The notes below the pieces were generated by a model, which was given only the letters and a program-made list of their open reading frames with translations, was not told the origin of the DNA and made no database searches. Shown in pieces: positions 16,821 to 25,124 of a stretch of DNA of 64,000 nucleotides. Positions within the stretch are counted from its first letter, which is position 1. Each line of letters begins with the position of its first letter. Source of the DNA: Bacteroidales bacterium (GTDB lineage Bacteria; Bacteroidota; Bacteroidia; Bacteroidales; UBA932). The position numbers and the translations under genes are program-made. The DNA lies in assembly GCA_016285455.1 (NCBI GenBank), contig JAEEQS010000004.1, forward strand, positions 98,217 to 162,216, given 5' to 3'.

Positions 16821-17124
16821 AAGCGTTCATTTTTGAGAGGCGGAGGTATTCCGCAAGCTGAGAATTGATTTCCTTGAGTGAAGACACGGCGTCTTCAGCA
16901 TCGCTTTCTTTCCTGAGTATTTCCATAACAAACTTCATCATCAGCGATATAAGCATCTTGTTGTAGTCTGGGGAGCGGTAGGTGTTACGGAAAGTTTCAA
17001 TCTCTTTGTTTATAAGTTCCTCTGCTTTCTGGAGGAGTTCGGCTTCAGATGGCGTGGTATTGTAGGTAAGATCTATACCGTCAATACTTACAGTAACCTG
17101 TATGTTGCTTTTCTTGAGTGCCAT
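16819..17124 (-). CDS. zapA: Cell division protein ZapA
   Basis: A 101-residue FtsZ-ring stabiliser. A beta-hairpin N-terminus (NIQVTVSIDGIDLTYNTTPSEAELLQKAEELINKE is read in parts: strands 7-21, then helix) is followed by a long C-terminal coiled-coil helix (about 55-98) for tetramer formation. The length is typical. It follows a small coiled-coil gene by 2 nt, and its stop codon (16819-16821) overlaps the first bases of the 6S RNA candidate. Confidence 0.9.
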   Translation of the reverse strand: MALKKSNIQVTVSIDGIDLTYNTTPSEAELLQKAEELINKEIETFRNTYRSPDYNKMLISLMMKFVMEILRKESDAEDAVSSLKEINSQLAEYLRLSKMNA

Positions 17125-17126
17125 AA

Positions 17127-17426
17127 CTAATCGTTAAGCAGAGCGATGCACTTATCAATTTCCTTGACAATCTTTCCGATTTTCTTCTTTGCCTTCTTGT
17201 CAGACCCGTCTACGGAAAGGAATGCCTGCTTGAGTTCATAATGCTCCAGTCTCTTCTCCTGTTCTCCTATCTTGTTTTTAACGTTTTGTAATTCAGTTTT
17301 AGTTTTGTTAAGCTCAGCCAGGAGGTCTGAACGGTCTCTTTCGGCAACCTCGTACCTGCGGACCAGCTCCTGTATTAATTTCTCAAGCTGCTCCAAAGTC
17401 TTTTCCGTTTCGTTCCTCGTGGCCAT
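17127..17426 (-). CDS. Small coiled-coil protein upstream of zapA (ZapB-like by position)
   Basis: A 99-residue, highly charged, almost entirely helical protein. Heptad-like Leu/Ile spacing runs from about 8 to 70 (EKTLEQLEKLIQELVRR ... LLAELNKTKTELQNVKNK), followed by a lysine-rich segment and a short acidic end. No enzyme motif. It sits 2 nt ahead of zapA, as small coiled-coil proteins often do in Bacteroidota, so a division-ring role is a reasonable inference, but true ZapB homology cannot be claimed from composition alone. A promoter box lies at 17438-17445. Confidence 0.8.
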   Translation of the reverse strand: MATRNETEKTLEQLEKLIQELVRRYEVAERDRSDLLAELNKTKTELQNVKNKIGEQEKRLEHYELKQAFLSVDGSDKKAKKKIGKIVKEIDKCIALLND

Positions 17427-17437
17427 ATTCTATCGTG

Positions 17438-17445
17438 CAAATTTA
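17438..17445 (-). promoter_or_regulatory. -7 promoter box just upstream of the coiled-coil/zapA pair
   Basis: Minus strand TAAATTTG, an exact TAnnTTTG match, with only 11 nt between the box and the ATG at 17426. The resulting leader would be a few nucleotides long. Confidence 0.5.
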
Positions 17446-17456
17446 ATCAAAAAAGG

Positions 17457-17615
17457 CTAATCTGCGCCTCCTCCATAATAATTGAAACCTTTTCTGATTC
17501 CGCCCACAACATAATCCCATCTGAAAATTATGCCGATTAGGCAAATCAATCCTATGATAATCAGCCCCTTCATAGAAGGATCAAGGCTTTTCCACCACTC
17601 AGCGATTTTTTTCAT
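17457..17615 (-). CDS. 52-residue single-span membrane protein
   Basis: A short ORF from ATG 17615 to TAG 17457-17459. The sequence has an amphipathic N-terminus (MKKIAEWWKSLDPSMKG), one membrane helix (about 18-31, LIIIGLICLIGIIF), a basic stretch and a glycine-rich end (YYGGGAD). It fills the gap between the acyl-CoA synthetase gene (6 nt upstream) and the coiled-coil/zapA pair on the same strand, and uses ordinary codons. Function unknown; its position suggests an envelope or division-related role. Confidence 0.65.
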   Translation of the reverse strand: MKKIAEWWKSLDPSMKGLIIIGLICLIGIIFRWDYVVGGIRKGFNYYGGGAD

Positions 17616-17621
17616 GTTGTT

Positions 17622-19565
17622 TTACTTTTCAATCTTTATCCTGGCACCCACAACAGTAACTGTCCTTTCGTTTCCGAAAAGAGGGTTGAGTTCAATCTCG
17701 GCGATTTGAGGAAAAGCCATACTCAGGGCCGATACCCTTCTTATAACTTCGTTGAACTTTAATTGGCTTACTCCCTCCTGCTCCCTGTAGCCTTTGATAA
17801 TAGGAAAGGCCTTCAGCGATTCTATCATCTTGTCTGCCTCCTGTGAAGAAACCGGAGCCAGGCAGTAACTGATGTCTTCCATAGCATCGGCGAATATTCC
17901 GCCAAGCGAGCAGGAAACCAAAGGGGCAAAGGAAGGATGACGTACAGCCGTAACCTGAAGTTCGGTAACGTTGTCATCCAGCATTGGCTGCAGAATAAAG
18001 CCGGTAACACCTTCTATATTGCTCATTCGGCGGTATTCTGAAACCAAGGTGTGCTCGTCTGTTATGTTCAGCGACACGCCGTCTACCTCTGTCTTGTGCA
18101 GCGGTCCCACAATTTTCATAACAACAGGATAGCCTATGGCAACGGCAGCGCTTACGGCCTCATCTTCCGTAAGTGCTACAGACTGCCTTACCCGGTTGAT
18201 TCCGGCCGCATCTAGCATCTGCTCAACCATAAAAGGATGCATCCATCCGTTTTGGCTCTCATCTATTATCCTGCGCACCAAATATTTGTCTATAGCCGGA
18301 GATGGACCTTCCTCTTCCAGTGGCGGGCAGGTGAGCACCTTTGCAAGAGATTTGCCTAAGGTAACAGCATTGCGGAAAGTTATTCCTCCCTGCCTATGGA
18401 ATTCCTTTATGTATTCTCTATATGACGAAACAGATGAGAAAAGCAGATAGATAGGCTTTGCCGTATTACGGACCTTTCTGAAGATAACATTGGACACCTC
18501 CGAGGAATCGCTCATCTCCTTCTGCCCGAATATGACCACCATACTGTCTGTATTGGGGTCTTTGTCATATTTGTCTATCAAAGACGATATCTGTCCGGCG
18601 GTTTTTCCAAAACTGTAGTCTTCAAAAAACATAGAAGATACTTCTACACCATTCTGCCTAAGAACATCGCCGAGCATTACTGCGGGTCCCCCTGCCTGAG
18701 TAAGGATAGCAACCTTATTGCCTTTCGGACGGCCTTTAGAAAGAATTGCCGAAATATTCATCAGCTCGTCTATGTCAAATGCCCTGATGATGCCGCATTT
18801 AGCAAACAGGGCGGAAACTACCTTAGTAGGAGAGGAGAGAACTCCGACTATTTCCACTCCCTTGGATATCAGGCTTCGGCAGTGGCGCATCATAGCCTGG
18901 GAATCTGTAATCTTCTCTATGTAGATGGCAATAACCTTGACCGAAGAATGGATTTCCCAATTCTCGTCCATGCTAGCGAGCAAATCTTCTACAGAGGTCA
19001 GGGGAGAATAGCCCACAGACACGATCCCTGAAATATCGAGCCCGTATTTAGGAGCCGCTTCAACAAAATGTGATATCATAGTGCGGGAAGAGGAAATGAT
19101 TTCCACCTTTCCGCCCTCCTTTATGGCAGCATTGGTGTAAATGCCACAGTAATTGCTGTTTGCAACTCCAGCTGAGTTTGGGCCAATAAGAGTAACGCCA
19201 AAAGTCATACAAAGTTCTCTGGTCTTTTCCTCAACTTCTTTGGCGCTCAGGCTGGAGGAAGATATCCTGTCTGGGAATACAACAACAGCCTTGCAGCTTT
19301 TCTTTCCGCATAAAGTCTCTATGGCGGAAAAACAGTCTCCGTCATCCTCGGCGATAAAGGCGAGATCCACATCCGGAATGTCTTCAATGACAGAATAAGT
19401 ATTCAAGCCCTGAACAATTGGCGAGGCTTTGGATACCGGGAAAATGTTGCCTTGATAATTACTCATTATCAGATTCTTTACAAGACTTCCCCCTGGAGTC
19501 AGAAGATCATTTGAGGCGCCGATTACGGCTATGCTGCGGGGTTTTATGAGTTCGCTTGAAATCAT
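17622..19565 (-). CDS. ADP-forming acyl-CoA synthetase (acetate-CoA ligase type)
   Basis: A 647-residue fused enzyme of the NDP-forming acyl-CoA synthetase superfamily. An N-terminal CoA-binding Rossmann domain (1-130; IAVIGASND at 12-20) is followed by a flavodoxin-like ligase domain with LTQAGGPAVMLGDVL (near 286-300), a linker region and a C-terminal ATP-grasp domain (about 430-647; AVAIGYPVVMKIVG). It should interconvert acyl-CoA + ADP + Pi with acid + CoA + ATP, conserving energy from acyl-CoA. Aryl-acetyl-CoA from IorAB (1-1678) is a plausible substrate because IOR-ACS coupling is known in archaea, but nothing in the sequence fixes this. It is divergent from the amidohydrolase gene, with a promoter box at 19587-19594. 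Confidence 0.87.
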   Translation of the reverse strand: MISSELIKPRSIAVIGASNDLLTPGGSLVKNLIMSNYQGNIFPVSKASPIVQGLNTYSVIEDIPDVDLAFIAEDDGDCFSAIETLCGKKSCKAVVVFPDRISSSSLSAKEVEEKTRELCMTFGVTLIGPNSAGVANSNYCGIYTNAAIKEGGKVEIISSSRTMISHFVEAAPKYGLDISGIVSVGYSPLTSVEDLLASMDENWEIHSSVKVIAIYIEKITDSQAMMRHCRSLISKGVEIVGVLSSPTKVVSALFAKCGIIRAFDIDELMNISAILSKGRPKGNKVAILTQAGGPAVMLGDVLRQNGVEVSSMFFEDYSFGKTAGQISSLIDKYDKDPNTDSMVVIFGQKEMSDSSEVSNVIFRKVRNTAKPIYLLFSSVSSYREYIKEFHRQGGITFRNAVTLGKSLAKVLTCPPLEEEGPSPAIDKYLVRRIIDESQNGWMHPFMVEQMLDAAGINRVRQSVALTEDEAVSAAVAIGYPVVMKIVGPLHKTEVDGVSLNITDEHTLVSEYRRMSNIEGVTGFILQPMLDDNVTELQVTAVRHPSFAPLVSCSLGGIFADAMEDISYCLAPVSSQEADKMIESLKAFPIIKGYREQEGVSQLKFNEVIRRVSALSMAFPQIAEIELNPLFGNERTVTVVGARIKIEK

Positions 19566-19586
19566 GTCAAAGGTTCGTTATAAGAA

Positions 19587-19594
19587 CAAATTTA
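19587..19594 (-). promoter_or_regulatory. -7 promoter box for the acyl-CoA synthetase gene
   Basis: Minus strand TAAATTTG, an exact TAnnTTTG match, 21 nt upstream of the ATG at 19565. The opposite strand has only a weaker TATTTTCG (19608-19615) for the divergent gene. Confidence 0.55.
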
Positions 19595-19652
19595 GCAAAA
19601 CCGCAATTATTTTCGTAAATTGTGCCACAAAAGAAGCACAAACTGTATTCAG

Positions 19653-20912
19653 ATGGGACGCATACTGATCAAGGATATATATCTAGACGGCAAACAATCA
19701 GACATACTGATAGAGGGTAACCGCATATCCAAGATAGCAGACAAAATAGAAGACAAATTCACAGACGCAACGATTATAGACGGCAAGGGAAAGGCCGCCA
19801 TTCCGGGCTTTGCCAATATGCATACTCACGCTGCTATGACAATGATGAGGGGCGGCAAGGAGGATGAAAAGCTCCAGCGGTGGCTTTCTGCCATATGGTC
19901 TATGGAGAAACATCTGGACGATGAAATAGTCTATTGGGGAACACGCCTGGCCTGCCTGGAGATGATCAAGACTGGAACCACTCTTTTCAACGACCAGTAT
20001 TTCTACATAGATTCCGCTGTTAAGGCAGCTTCTGAAATGGGGGTCAGGGGTGTGCATTCATATGTATTTCTGGACCTGAATAACAAGGAAATGATTGAGC
20101 CCCAGAGGGAAAAATGCATTCAGGAATACGAGAATTCAAAATCTTGGGGAGATATGAATTCGTTTGCGGTAGGTGTTCACGCCCTTTATTCCGTAAGCGA
20201 GGAAAACATAGTCTGGGCCTTTGAGTTTGCAAAAAAGCACGGTCTGAAAGTGCATATACATCTGGCGGAAACCTATCAGGAGCTGATGGAGTGCAAGGGA
20301 AAGAACAAATGCACTCCTGTTGAATATTTCAACTCTCTTGGGGTTATCTCCCCGGACCTTATAGCTGCCCATTGCGTATGGCTAAGCCCTAACGACATAG
20401 AAATCCTGGGGCGCAACGGAGTGAACATAGCCCACAATATAAAATCCAATCTCAAGCTGGCTTCCGGCCTGAATTTCAAGTTCAAGGAGCTTTCAGACGC
20501 CGGCGCTAACGTGTGCCTTGGAACAGACGGCACCGCCTCCAACAACAATCTGGATATGCTAGACACTATGCAGATAACTGCTTTGGTCCAGAAAGCCTGG
20601 AGAAACGATCCTGCCGCAATTCCTCTTCCTGAACTTATGCGCAGCGCCACATACAATGGCTACAAGGCCCTAGGTCTTGACGGCGGACGCATAAAGGAGG
20701 GAGCTTTGGCCGATCTTTCAATAATTGACATAGACAATTATAAGTTTACGCCGAACATCAATTTTGCGGCAAACCTGGTTTATTCCGCTAATTCATACTG
20801 CATTAAGACTGTTATTTGCAACGGACGCATCGTAATGAAAGACAGATATGTGGAAGGAGAAGACGAGATTGTTGCCCAAGTACGCAAGCTTTACAAAAAG
20901 CTTCTTGTTTAA
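19653..20912 (+). CDS. mtaD: Amidohydrolase of the S-adenosylhomocysteine / methylthioadenosine deaminase group
   Basis: A 419-residue metallo-dependent hydrolase. I preferred the ATG at 19653 (MGRILIKDIYLDG), the normal N-terminus of the family, over a TTG 33 nt upstream. Metal and active-site motifs are NMHTHA (His57, His59), the HIHLAET segment, AHCVWLS and LGTDGTASNNNLDM. This pattern fits the MtaD/SsnA/AtzA-like deaminases that act on S-adenosylhomocysteine, 5'-methylthioadenosine or adenosine. The next gene is purine nucleoside phosphorylase, which supports a nucleoside salvage role in which deaminated products are then phosphorolysed. Exact substrate is inferred. Confidence 0.83.
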   Translation: MGRILIKDIYLDGKQSDILIEGNRISKIADKIEDKFTDATIIDGKGKAAIPGFANMHTHAAMTMMRGGKEDEKLQRWLSAIWSMEKHLDDEIVYWGTRLACLEMIKTGTTLFNDQYFYIDSAVKAASEMGVRGVHSYVFLDLNNKEMIEPQREKCIQEYENSKSWGDMNSFAVGVHALYSVSEENIVWAFEFAKKHGLKVHIHLAETYQELMECKGKNKCTPVEYFNSLGVISPDLIAAHCVWLSPNDIEILGRNGVNIAHNIKSNLKLASGLNFKFKELSDAGANVCLGTDGTASNNNLDMLDTMQITALVQKAWRNDPAAIPLPELMRSATYNGYKALGLDGGRIKEGALADLSIIDIDNYKFTPNINFAANLVYSANSYCIKTVICNGRIVMKDRYVEGEDEIVAQVRKLYKKLLV

Positions 20913-20942
20913 TTATGAATAATCAATAAAAACAATGATGAT

Positions 20943-21770
20943 ATGATACCAAGAGAAGAAAAAATTTTCCAGGCAGCAGACTATCTCAAGATGAGAATCG
21001 GAGACAGAAAGCCGATTGCCGGAATTATCCTCGGAAGCGGACTGGGTTCGCTGGCAGACAGAATCGAGAAACCGCTGGTAATTCATTACAGCGAAATACC
21101 TAATTTTCCTGTATCCACAGCCGTAGGCCATAAGGGAAACCTTATATTCGGCGAACTTGGCGGCAAGCAAGTAATGTGCATGCAAGGCAGGTTCCATTAC
21201 TATGAGGGTTACACTATGGATCAGGTAACAATCTGTATCAGAGTGATGAAACTGCTGGGCGTGGAATATCTTCTTGCTTCTTGCGCCTGCGGCGGACTGA
21301 ATCCTTCTTTTAGGGTGGGAGACATTATGGCTATCGTTGACCATATTAATCTTCTTCCTAACCCGCTGATTGGCGCTAATATGGAGTCATTCGGAACTCG
21401 TTTCCCGGATATGAGCCATCCATACGATCTGGATCTTGTTGAAAGGGGAAAGAAGATTGCAATGGAGAATGGATTCACTCTTATGACAGGAGTATATGTT
21501 GCCGGCAGCGGTCCATCTTACGAAACCAAAGCCGAATACAGGTATATGAGGCTCATAGGAGGAGATGCTGTTGCAATGAGCACCGTTCCTGAGGTAATCG
21601 TTGCCCGACATTGCGGAATCAAGGTATTCGGAGTATCAATAATCACCAATGCTTCAGGCGATACTGAAAAGGCAGATTTCGTTAACGACGAGCAGGAAGT
21701 AATCAAGGCTGCAGATGCGGCAGTTGCCAAGATGACAGCCTTGTTCACTGGCCTGATCAAGACTCTGTAA
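20943..21770 (+). CDS. punA: Purine nucleoside phosphorylase (trimeric PNP-I type)
   Basis: A 275-residue cytoplasmic enzyme cleaving (deoxy)inosine and guanosine with phosphate to base and (deoxy)ribose-1-phosphate. Visible signatures are the phosphate loop GSGLGSL (near 30-36), [34 protein letters not shown] and [15 protein letters not shown], with Asn in ITNASG at the purine-binding position of the trimeric class. It lies 30 nt after the deaminase gene and its TAA overlaps the ATG of the following hydrolase (TAATG), so the three are probably one operon. Confidence 0.93.
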   Translation: MIPREEKIFQAADYLKMRIGDRKPIAGIILGSGLGSLADRIEKPLVIHYSEIPNFPVSTAVGHKGNLIFGELGGKQVMCMQGRFHYYEGYTMDQVTICIRVMKLLGVEYLLASCACGGLNPSFRVGDIMAIVDHINLLPNPLIGANMESFGTRFPDMSHPYDLDLVERGKKIAMENGFTLMTGVYVAGSGPSYETKAEYRYMRLIGGDAVAMSTVPEVIVARHCGIKVFGVSIITNASGDTEKADFVNDEQEVIKAADAAVAKMTALFTGLIKTL

Positions 21771-22573
21771 TGATCCGCTTCCTGTCGCTATCCAGCGGAA
21801 GCAGCGGAAACTGCTATTTCTTCACAAACGGAACAGTCTCATTCCTGATAGATGCGGGAGTGGGGCCTAGAACTTGTGCAAAGAAACTGTCTGAGAATGG
21901 TTTCAGTCTCAGCGATGTGGATTTCATTCTAGTTACCCACGACCATACAGACCACATAAAAGCCTTAGGCATAATATCTTCCAAGTACTGCAAACCCGTT
22001 TACACTACAGCTCCACTTAAGGAAGCCCTGCTCGGGAATCATTGCACGGCGGGAAAGCTCAAGGGCAACATTCACATCGTTGAACCAGATGTTCCCTGCG
22101 AGATTTGCGGAATAAAGGTTACAGCCTTCAGAGTTCCTCACGATGCCACAGACGCTGTGGGCTTCCACATATTGCTAGACGGGAAAAACATTGTACTTGT
22201 TACGGATTGCGGAGAGTTTTCAGACTCAATTATGGAATATGCCATCCAGGCAGACACTCTAATTCTGGAAAGCAATTATGACGAGAGGATGCTGGAAGAA
22301 GGGGACTATCCATCAATTCTCAAGCACAGGATAAGAAGCGGAACAGGACATCTTGGAAACAGGGAATCGTCTCTTGCCCTCCAGACAATATACAAGAGAC
22401 GCAAAGGTTCTCTGCAACAGGTTTTTCTATGCCATATAAGTGACAACAACAATACTCCCGCCCTTGCCCTCGATGCCGCCGTCAAAGCATTAGGTGAGGT
22501 AGGGGTGAAGCCTGAAGATATATTTCTGAATACACTTCCACGGGGAAAAGCCTCTCCCCTGTATTCCATTTAG
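21770..22573 (+). CDS. Metallo-beta-lactamase-fold hydrolase (YycJ/WalJ-like)
   Basis: A 267-residue MBL-fold protein with the dinuclear zinc signature THDHTDH (near 54-60), preceded by LIDAGVG (Asp strand) and followed by the ligands VPHDATDAVGF, VTDCGE and LCHISDNNN. Small proteins starting LSSGSSGNCY are the YycJ/WalJ-type nuclease-like group, some of which have 5'-3' exonuclease activity. It begins on the last base of the punA stop codon. Substrate not known from sequence; DNA or RNA phosphoesterase activity is the family expectation. Confidence 0.87.
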   Translation: MIRFLSLSSGSSGNCYFFTNGTVSFLIDAGVGPRTCAKKLSENGFSLSDVDFILVTHDHTDHIKALGIISSKYCKPVYTTAPLKEALLGNHCTAGKLKGNIHIVEPDVPCEICGIKVTAFRVPHDATDAVGFHILLDGKNIVLVTDCGEFSDSIMEYAIQADTLILESNYDERMLEEGDYPSILKHRIRSGTGHLGNRESSLALQTIYKRRKGSLQQVFLCHISDNNNTPALALDAAVKALGEVGVKPEDIFLNTLPRGKASPLYSI

Positions 22574-22586
22574 GATAATTTTTGAT

Positions 22587-22594
22587 TATATTTG
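22587..22594 (+). promoter_or_regulatory. -7 promoter box for the aquaporin gene
   Basis: TATATTTG, an exact TAnnTTTG match, 40 nt upstream of the ATG at 22635. Confidence 0.6.
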
Positions 22595-22634
22595 CAATAG
22601 AAGAAAACATAGTCACACTTAAATCTACAGTCAA

Positions 22635-23321
22635 ATGAAAAAGTATTTAGCAGAAATGTTCGGCACAATGGTGCTGGTTCTGATGGGCTGCGGCGTTGCC
22701 GTTAGCCTGCCTTGCTCTCTAGACAACCCTGCTGCAGTAGTTGGAACAGCTCTGGCTTTTGGTCTGGCGGTTGTAGCTATGGCTTACACCATCGGCGGAA
22801 TTAGCGGATGCCACATCAATCCTGCAATTACGCTGGGCGTATTCCTCAGCGGCAGAATGAACGCCAAGGATATGGTGCTGTACATTGTATTCCAGTGCAT
22901 CGGAGCTTTCATCGGTTCAGCTCTTCTCTATTTGCTGACCACCAATTCCGGCCTGACTGGAACGGGCGCAAACGATCTGCAGCCTGGCGTTGAAATGCTT
23001 GGCGGATTGCTGGCCGAGATTATCTTCACCTGTGTATTTGTTCTGGTGGTTCTCGGCGCTACATCTAAGACCAACGGCGCAACCAACAACTTTGCAGGTC
23101 TTGCTATCGGTCTGTCACTTGTTCTGGTTCACCTGGTTTGCATCCGCTACACGGGAACATCAGTTAACCCTGCACGTTCATTGGCTCCAGCAGTATTCCA
23201 GAGCGGAACCGCGCTTTCCAACCTGTGGATCTTCATCGTTGGACCTTTCGTTGGAGCAATTCTGGCTGCTGGCATCTGGGGAATCCTCGGCTGCAGCTGC
23301 TGCAAGAAGGAAGAGAAGTAA
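22635..23321 (+). CDS. aqpZ: Aquaporin Z-type water channel
   Basis: A 228-residue major intrinsic protein with six membrane helices and two NPA half-helices: HINPAI (about 61-66) and VNPARS (about 181-186). The selectivity region LVHLVCIRYTGTSVNPARS contains the helix-5 His and the Arg after the second NPA found in water-specific aquaporins, which argues against a glycerol facilitator. The C-terminus is short, with a cysteine cluster (GCSCCKKEEK). It has its own promoter box and is closed by a hairpin terminator at 23350-23375. Confidence 0.93.
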   Translation: MKKYLAEMFGTMVLVLMGCGVAVSLPCSLDNPAAVVGTALAFGLAVVAMAYTIGGISGCHINPAITLGVFLSGRMNAKDMVLYIVFQCIGAFIGSALLYLLTTNSGLTGTGANDLQPGVEMLGGLLAEIIFTCVFVLVVLGATSKTNGATNNFAGLAIGLSLVLVHLVCIRYTGTSVNPARSLAPAVFQSGTALSNLWIFIVGPFVGAILAAGIWGILGCSCCKKEEK

Positions 23322-23349
23322 AAAATCTTTTATTCCATTGTAGAAAAAC

Positions 23350-23375
23350 GAAGCCGGCTCAAAAGAGTCGGCTTC
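23350..23375. terminator. Bidirectional hairpin terminator between aqpZ and the DUF4919-like gene
   Basis: The arms GAAGCCGGCTC and GAGTCGGCTTC form an 11-bp stem (one G-T) around an AAAA loop. It lies between two convergent genes and can stop transcription from both sides; the + side tail (ATTTC) is weak. Confidence 0.65.
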
Positions 23376-23400
23376 ATTTCTTGCAAATCTTGCAAACAAG

Positions 23401-24042
23401 TTATTTGGCCACAGCCATATATCTTGAGAAATCAAAGAAAACAGTATTGACCTTGCCGGAAGAATCCTTAAAAGAAACCTTGTCTACAAAATCAGGACTC
23501 AGCTCCTTGCTCACAATACTGACGGCCCTGAAATAGGTGCTGAGTATCTGGATTTCATCCGTAACCTGGTTAACCTTGATAGCGTTTTCAGCGCTGAGCC
23601 CGTCTCCGCAAGCCAGGAAAATGGCTTTTACAAGATTTAGGTAATTATTCTGATAAACAGCACTTTCCTTCTCCTTGCCAAGCACATCGGCCATATTCAT
23701 AAGGTCAAAAAGAGTCTGAAGAGATGTAGGATCTCTCTTGAGTTCAGACTGGAGCGCATTGTATGCGTCTTCATACTTTTTCAGATTGATAAGGGAATCT
23801 GCCTTGTGGCTGACATAGTCCGGATTGTATGCATCTGTAAATGTGTAGCCGTAGTAAAGCATTGTGTACTCGTCTGGAGAGAGATTCTCGCCGGCAAAAT
23901 AAGAGGAGACAATTTTGTCGTATTCAGAACGGTTATCGGCCATAAAGCCCTTTACTTCTGAATAGAAGGCATCCGTCTGCGCATAAATGTTGCCGCAAGC
24001 AAAGACAGCTAATAAAGCAACCAGAGTTTTCAGTTTATTCAT
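23401..24042 (-). CDS. Secreted DUF4919-like protein
   Basis: A 213-residue protein with a standard signal peptide (MNKLKTLVALLAVFACGNIYAQ, cleavage near 21). The mature part is helical, with the stretch SPDEYTMLYYGYTFTDAYNP (55-74) followed by short helical repeats (LINLKKYEDAYNALQSELKRDP) resembling TPR-like hairpins. It matches my recollection of DUF4919 proteins in gut Bacteroidales. It starts 31 nt after hydE on the same strand and may be co-transcribed. Periplasmic; function unknown. Confidence 0.75.
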   Translation of the reverse strand: MNKLKTLVALLAVFACGNIYAQTDAFYSEVKGFMADNRSEYDKIVSSYFAGENLSPDEYTMLYYGYTFTDAYNPDYVSHKADSLINLKKYEDAYNALQSELKRDPTSLQTLFDLMNMADVLGKEKESAVYQNNYLNLVKAIFLACGDGLSAENAIKVNQVTDEIQILSTYFRAVSIVSKELSPDFVDKVSFKDSSGKVNTVFFDFSRYMAVAK

Positions 24043-24073
24043 ATATCAATCTGTTAATAATCAGTCTAAAACG

Positions 24074-25123
24074 TCATCTTTTCACGTCTCCCCTAGAAGA
24101 AACGGCTCTATAACCTATATCGGCGAGCATAGCCTTGATACTCTCTACTGCCTGCGCGCTTTCAAGAGAAGATGACAGTTTCCGATTGTAAATTTCGTAT
24201 TTTTTCCGGACTTTCAAAGGGGTAAGGTTAGGCATTATCACATTTGCACCGGAAATCAGCGCTTTTTTCCTGTTTTCCTCAGCGATGGTGGCAAGAGAAG
24301 TGGTGGCGGGAATCAGAGCATAGGGGAAAAGAAGTCTCAAAATGGAAATCAGCCGGATAGTCAAATCTGCAGAGCCACACGAGAAACTCCCGAAAGGAGT
24401 ATTACGATGAGGTATGAAAGGCCCGATGCCAATCATATCCGGGGAAAGTTCCTGCAGAAACCGAATGTCTGAGACAATGTTCTCAACTGTCTGATAAGGA
24501 GATCCTACCATAAATCCGCTGCCAACCTGATAGCCGATTTCCTTCAGGGCAAAAAGACATTCCTTTCTATTTTGCAAACTCATCGATTCTGGATGGAGTT
24601 TTCTGTAATGGGCATCGTCTGCCGTCTCGTGCCTTAGAAGATATCTATCGGCTCCAGCATCAAATAAAGCCTTGTAGGAAGAATACTCTCTCTCTCCAAT
24701 TGAAAGAGTAACGGCGCAATCTGGATAAAGTCTCTTGATAGAAGAAACCACATCGCAGATGAAACTATCTGAAAAATAAGGATCTTCACCGCCCTGCAGC
24801 ACGAATGTCCTGAATCCCAGCTCGCAACCTTCTTTGCAAGCCGTAAGTATCTCATCCTTAGATAGTCTGTAGCGCAAGGCTTTTGCGTTACCGGCTCTCA
24901 GACCGCAGTAAAAGCAGTTATTGCGGCAGTAAGATGATATCTCTATCAAGCCTCTGAGATAGACTTCGTCTGAATATACTTTCCTCCTGACAGAGTCTGC
25001 GCAAGATGCCAGTTCACCGTCATAATCAGACGATGAAACAATGGCTGCAAGAGCCGAATCACAAGGATTCTTTCCTGCAGCCATCGATTTGATTGCTTCT
25101 GATATTTCAGAATTAGATAACAT
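24074..25123 (-). CDS. hydE: [FeFe]-hydrogenase maturation radical SAM enzyme HydE
   Basis: A 349-residue radical S-adenosylmethionine enzyme. The [4Fe-4S]/SAM motif is Cys66-x3-Cys70-x2-Cys73 (CRNNCFYC), followed by LQGGEDPYF, the SAM-site strand SIGEREY and a TIM-barrel with GPFIPHRNTPF. HydE works with HydG and HydF to build the azadithiolate-bridged diiron subcluster of [FeFe]-hydrogenases, so the cell should make or use H2. HydF, HydG and the hydrogenase are not in this window. It starts 1 nt after the pckA stop, an unusual partner. Confidence 0.93.
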   Translation of the reverse strand: MLSNSEISEAIKSMAAGKNPCDSALAAIVSSSDYDGELASCADSVRRKVYSDEVYLRGLIEISSYCRNNCFYCGLRAGNAKALRYRLSKDEILTACKEGCELGFRTFVLQGGEDPYFSDSFICDVVSSIKRLYPDCAVTLSIGEREYSSYKALFDAGADRYLLRHETADDAHYRKLHPESMSLQNRKECLFALKEIGYQVGSGFMVGSPYQTVENIVSDIRFLQELSPDMIGIGPFIPHRNTPFGSFSCGSADLTIRLISILRLLFPYALIPATTSLATIAEENRKKALISGANVIMPNLTPLKVRKKYEIYNRKLSSSLESAQAVESIKAMLADIGYRAVSSRGDVKR

Positions 25124-25124
25124 T

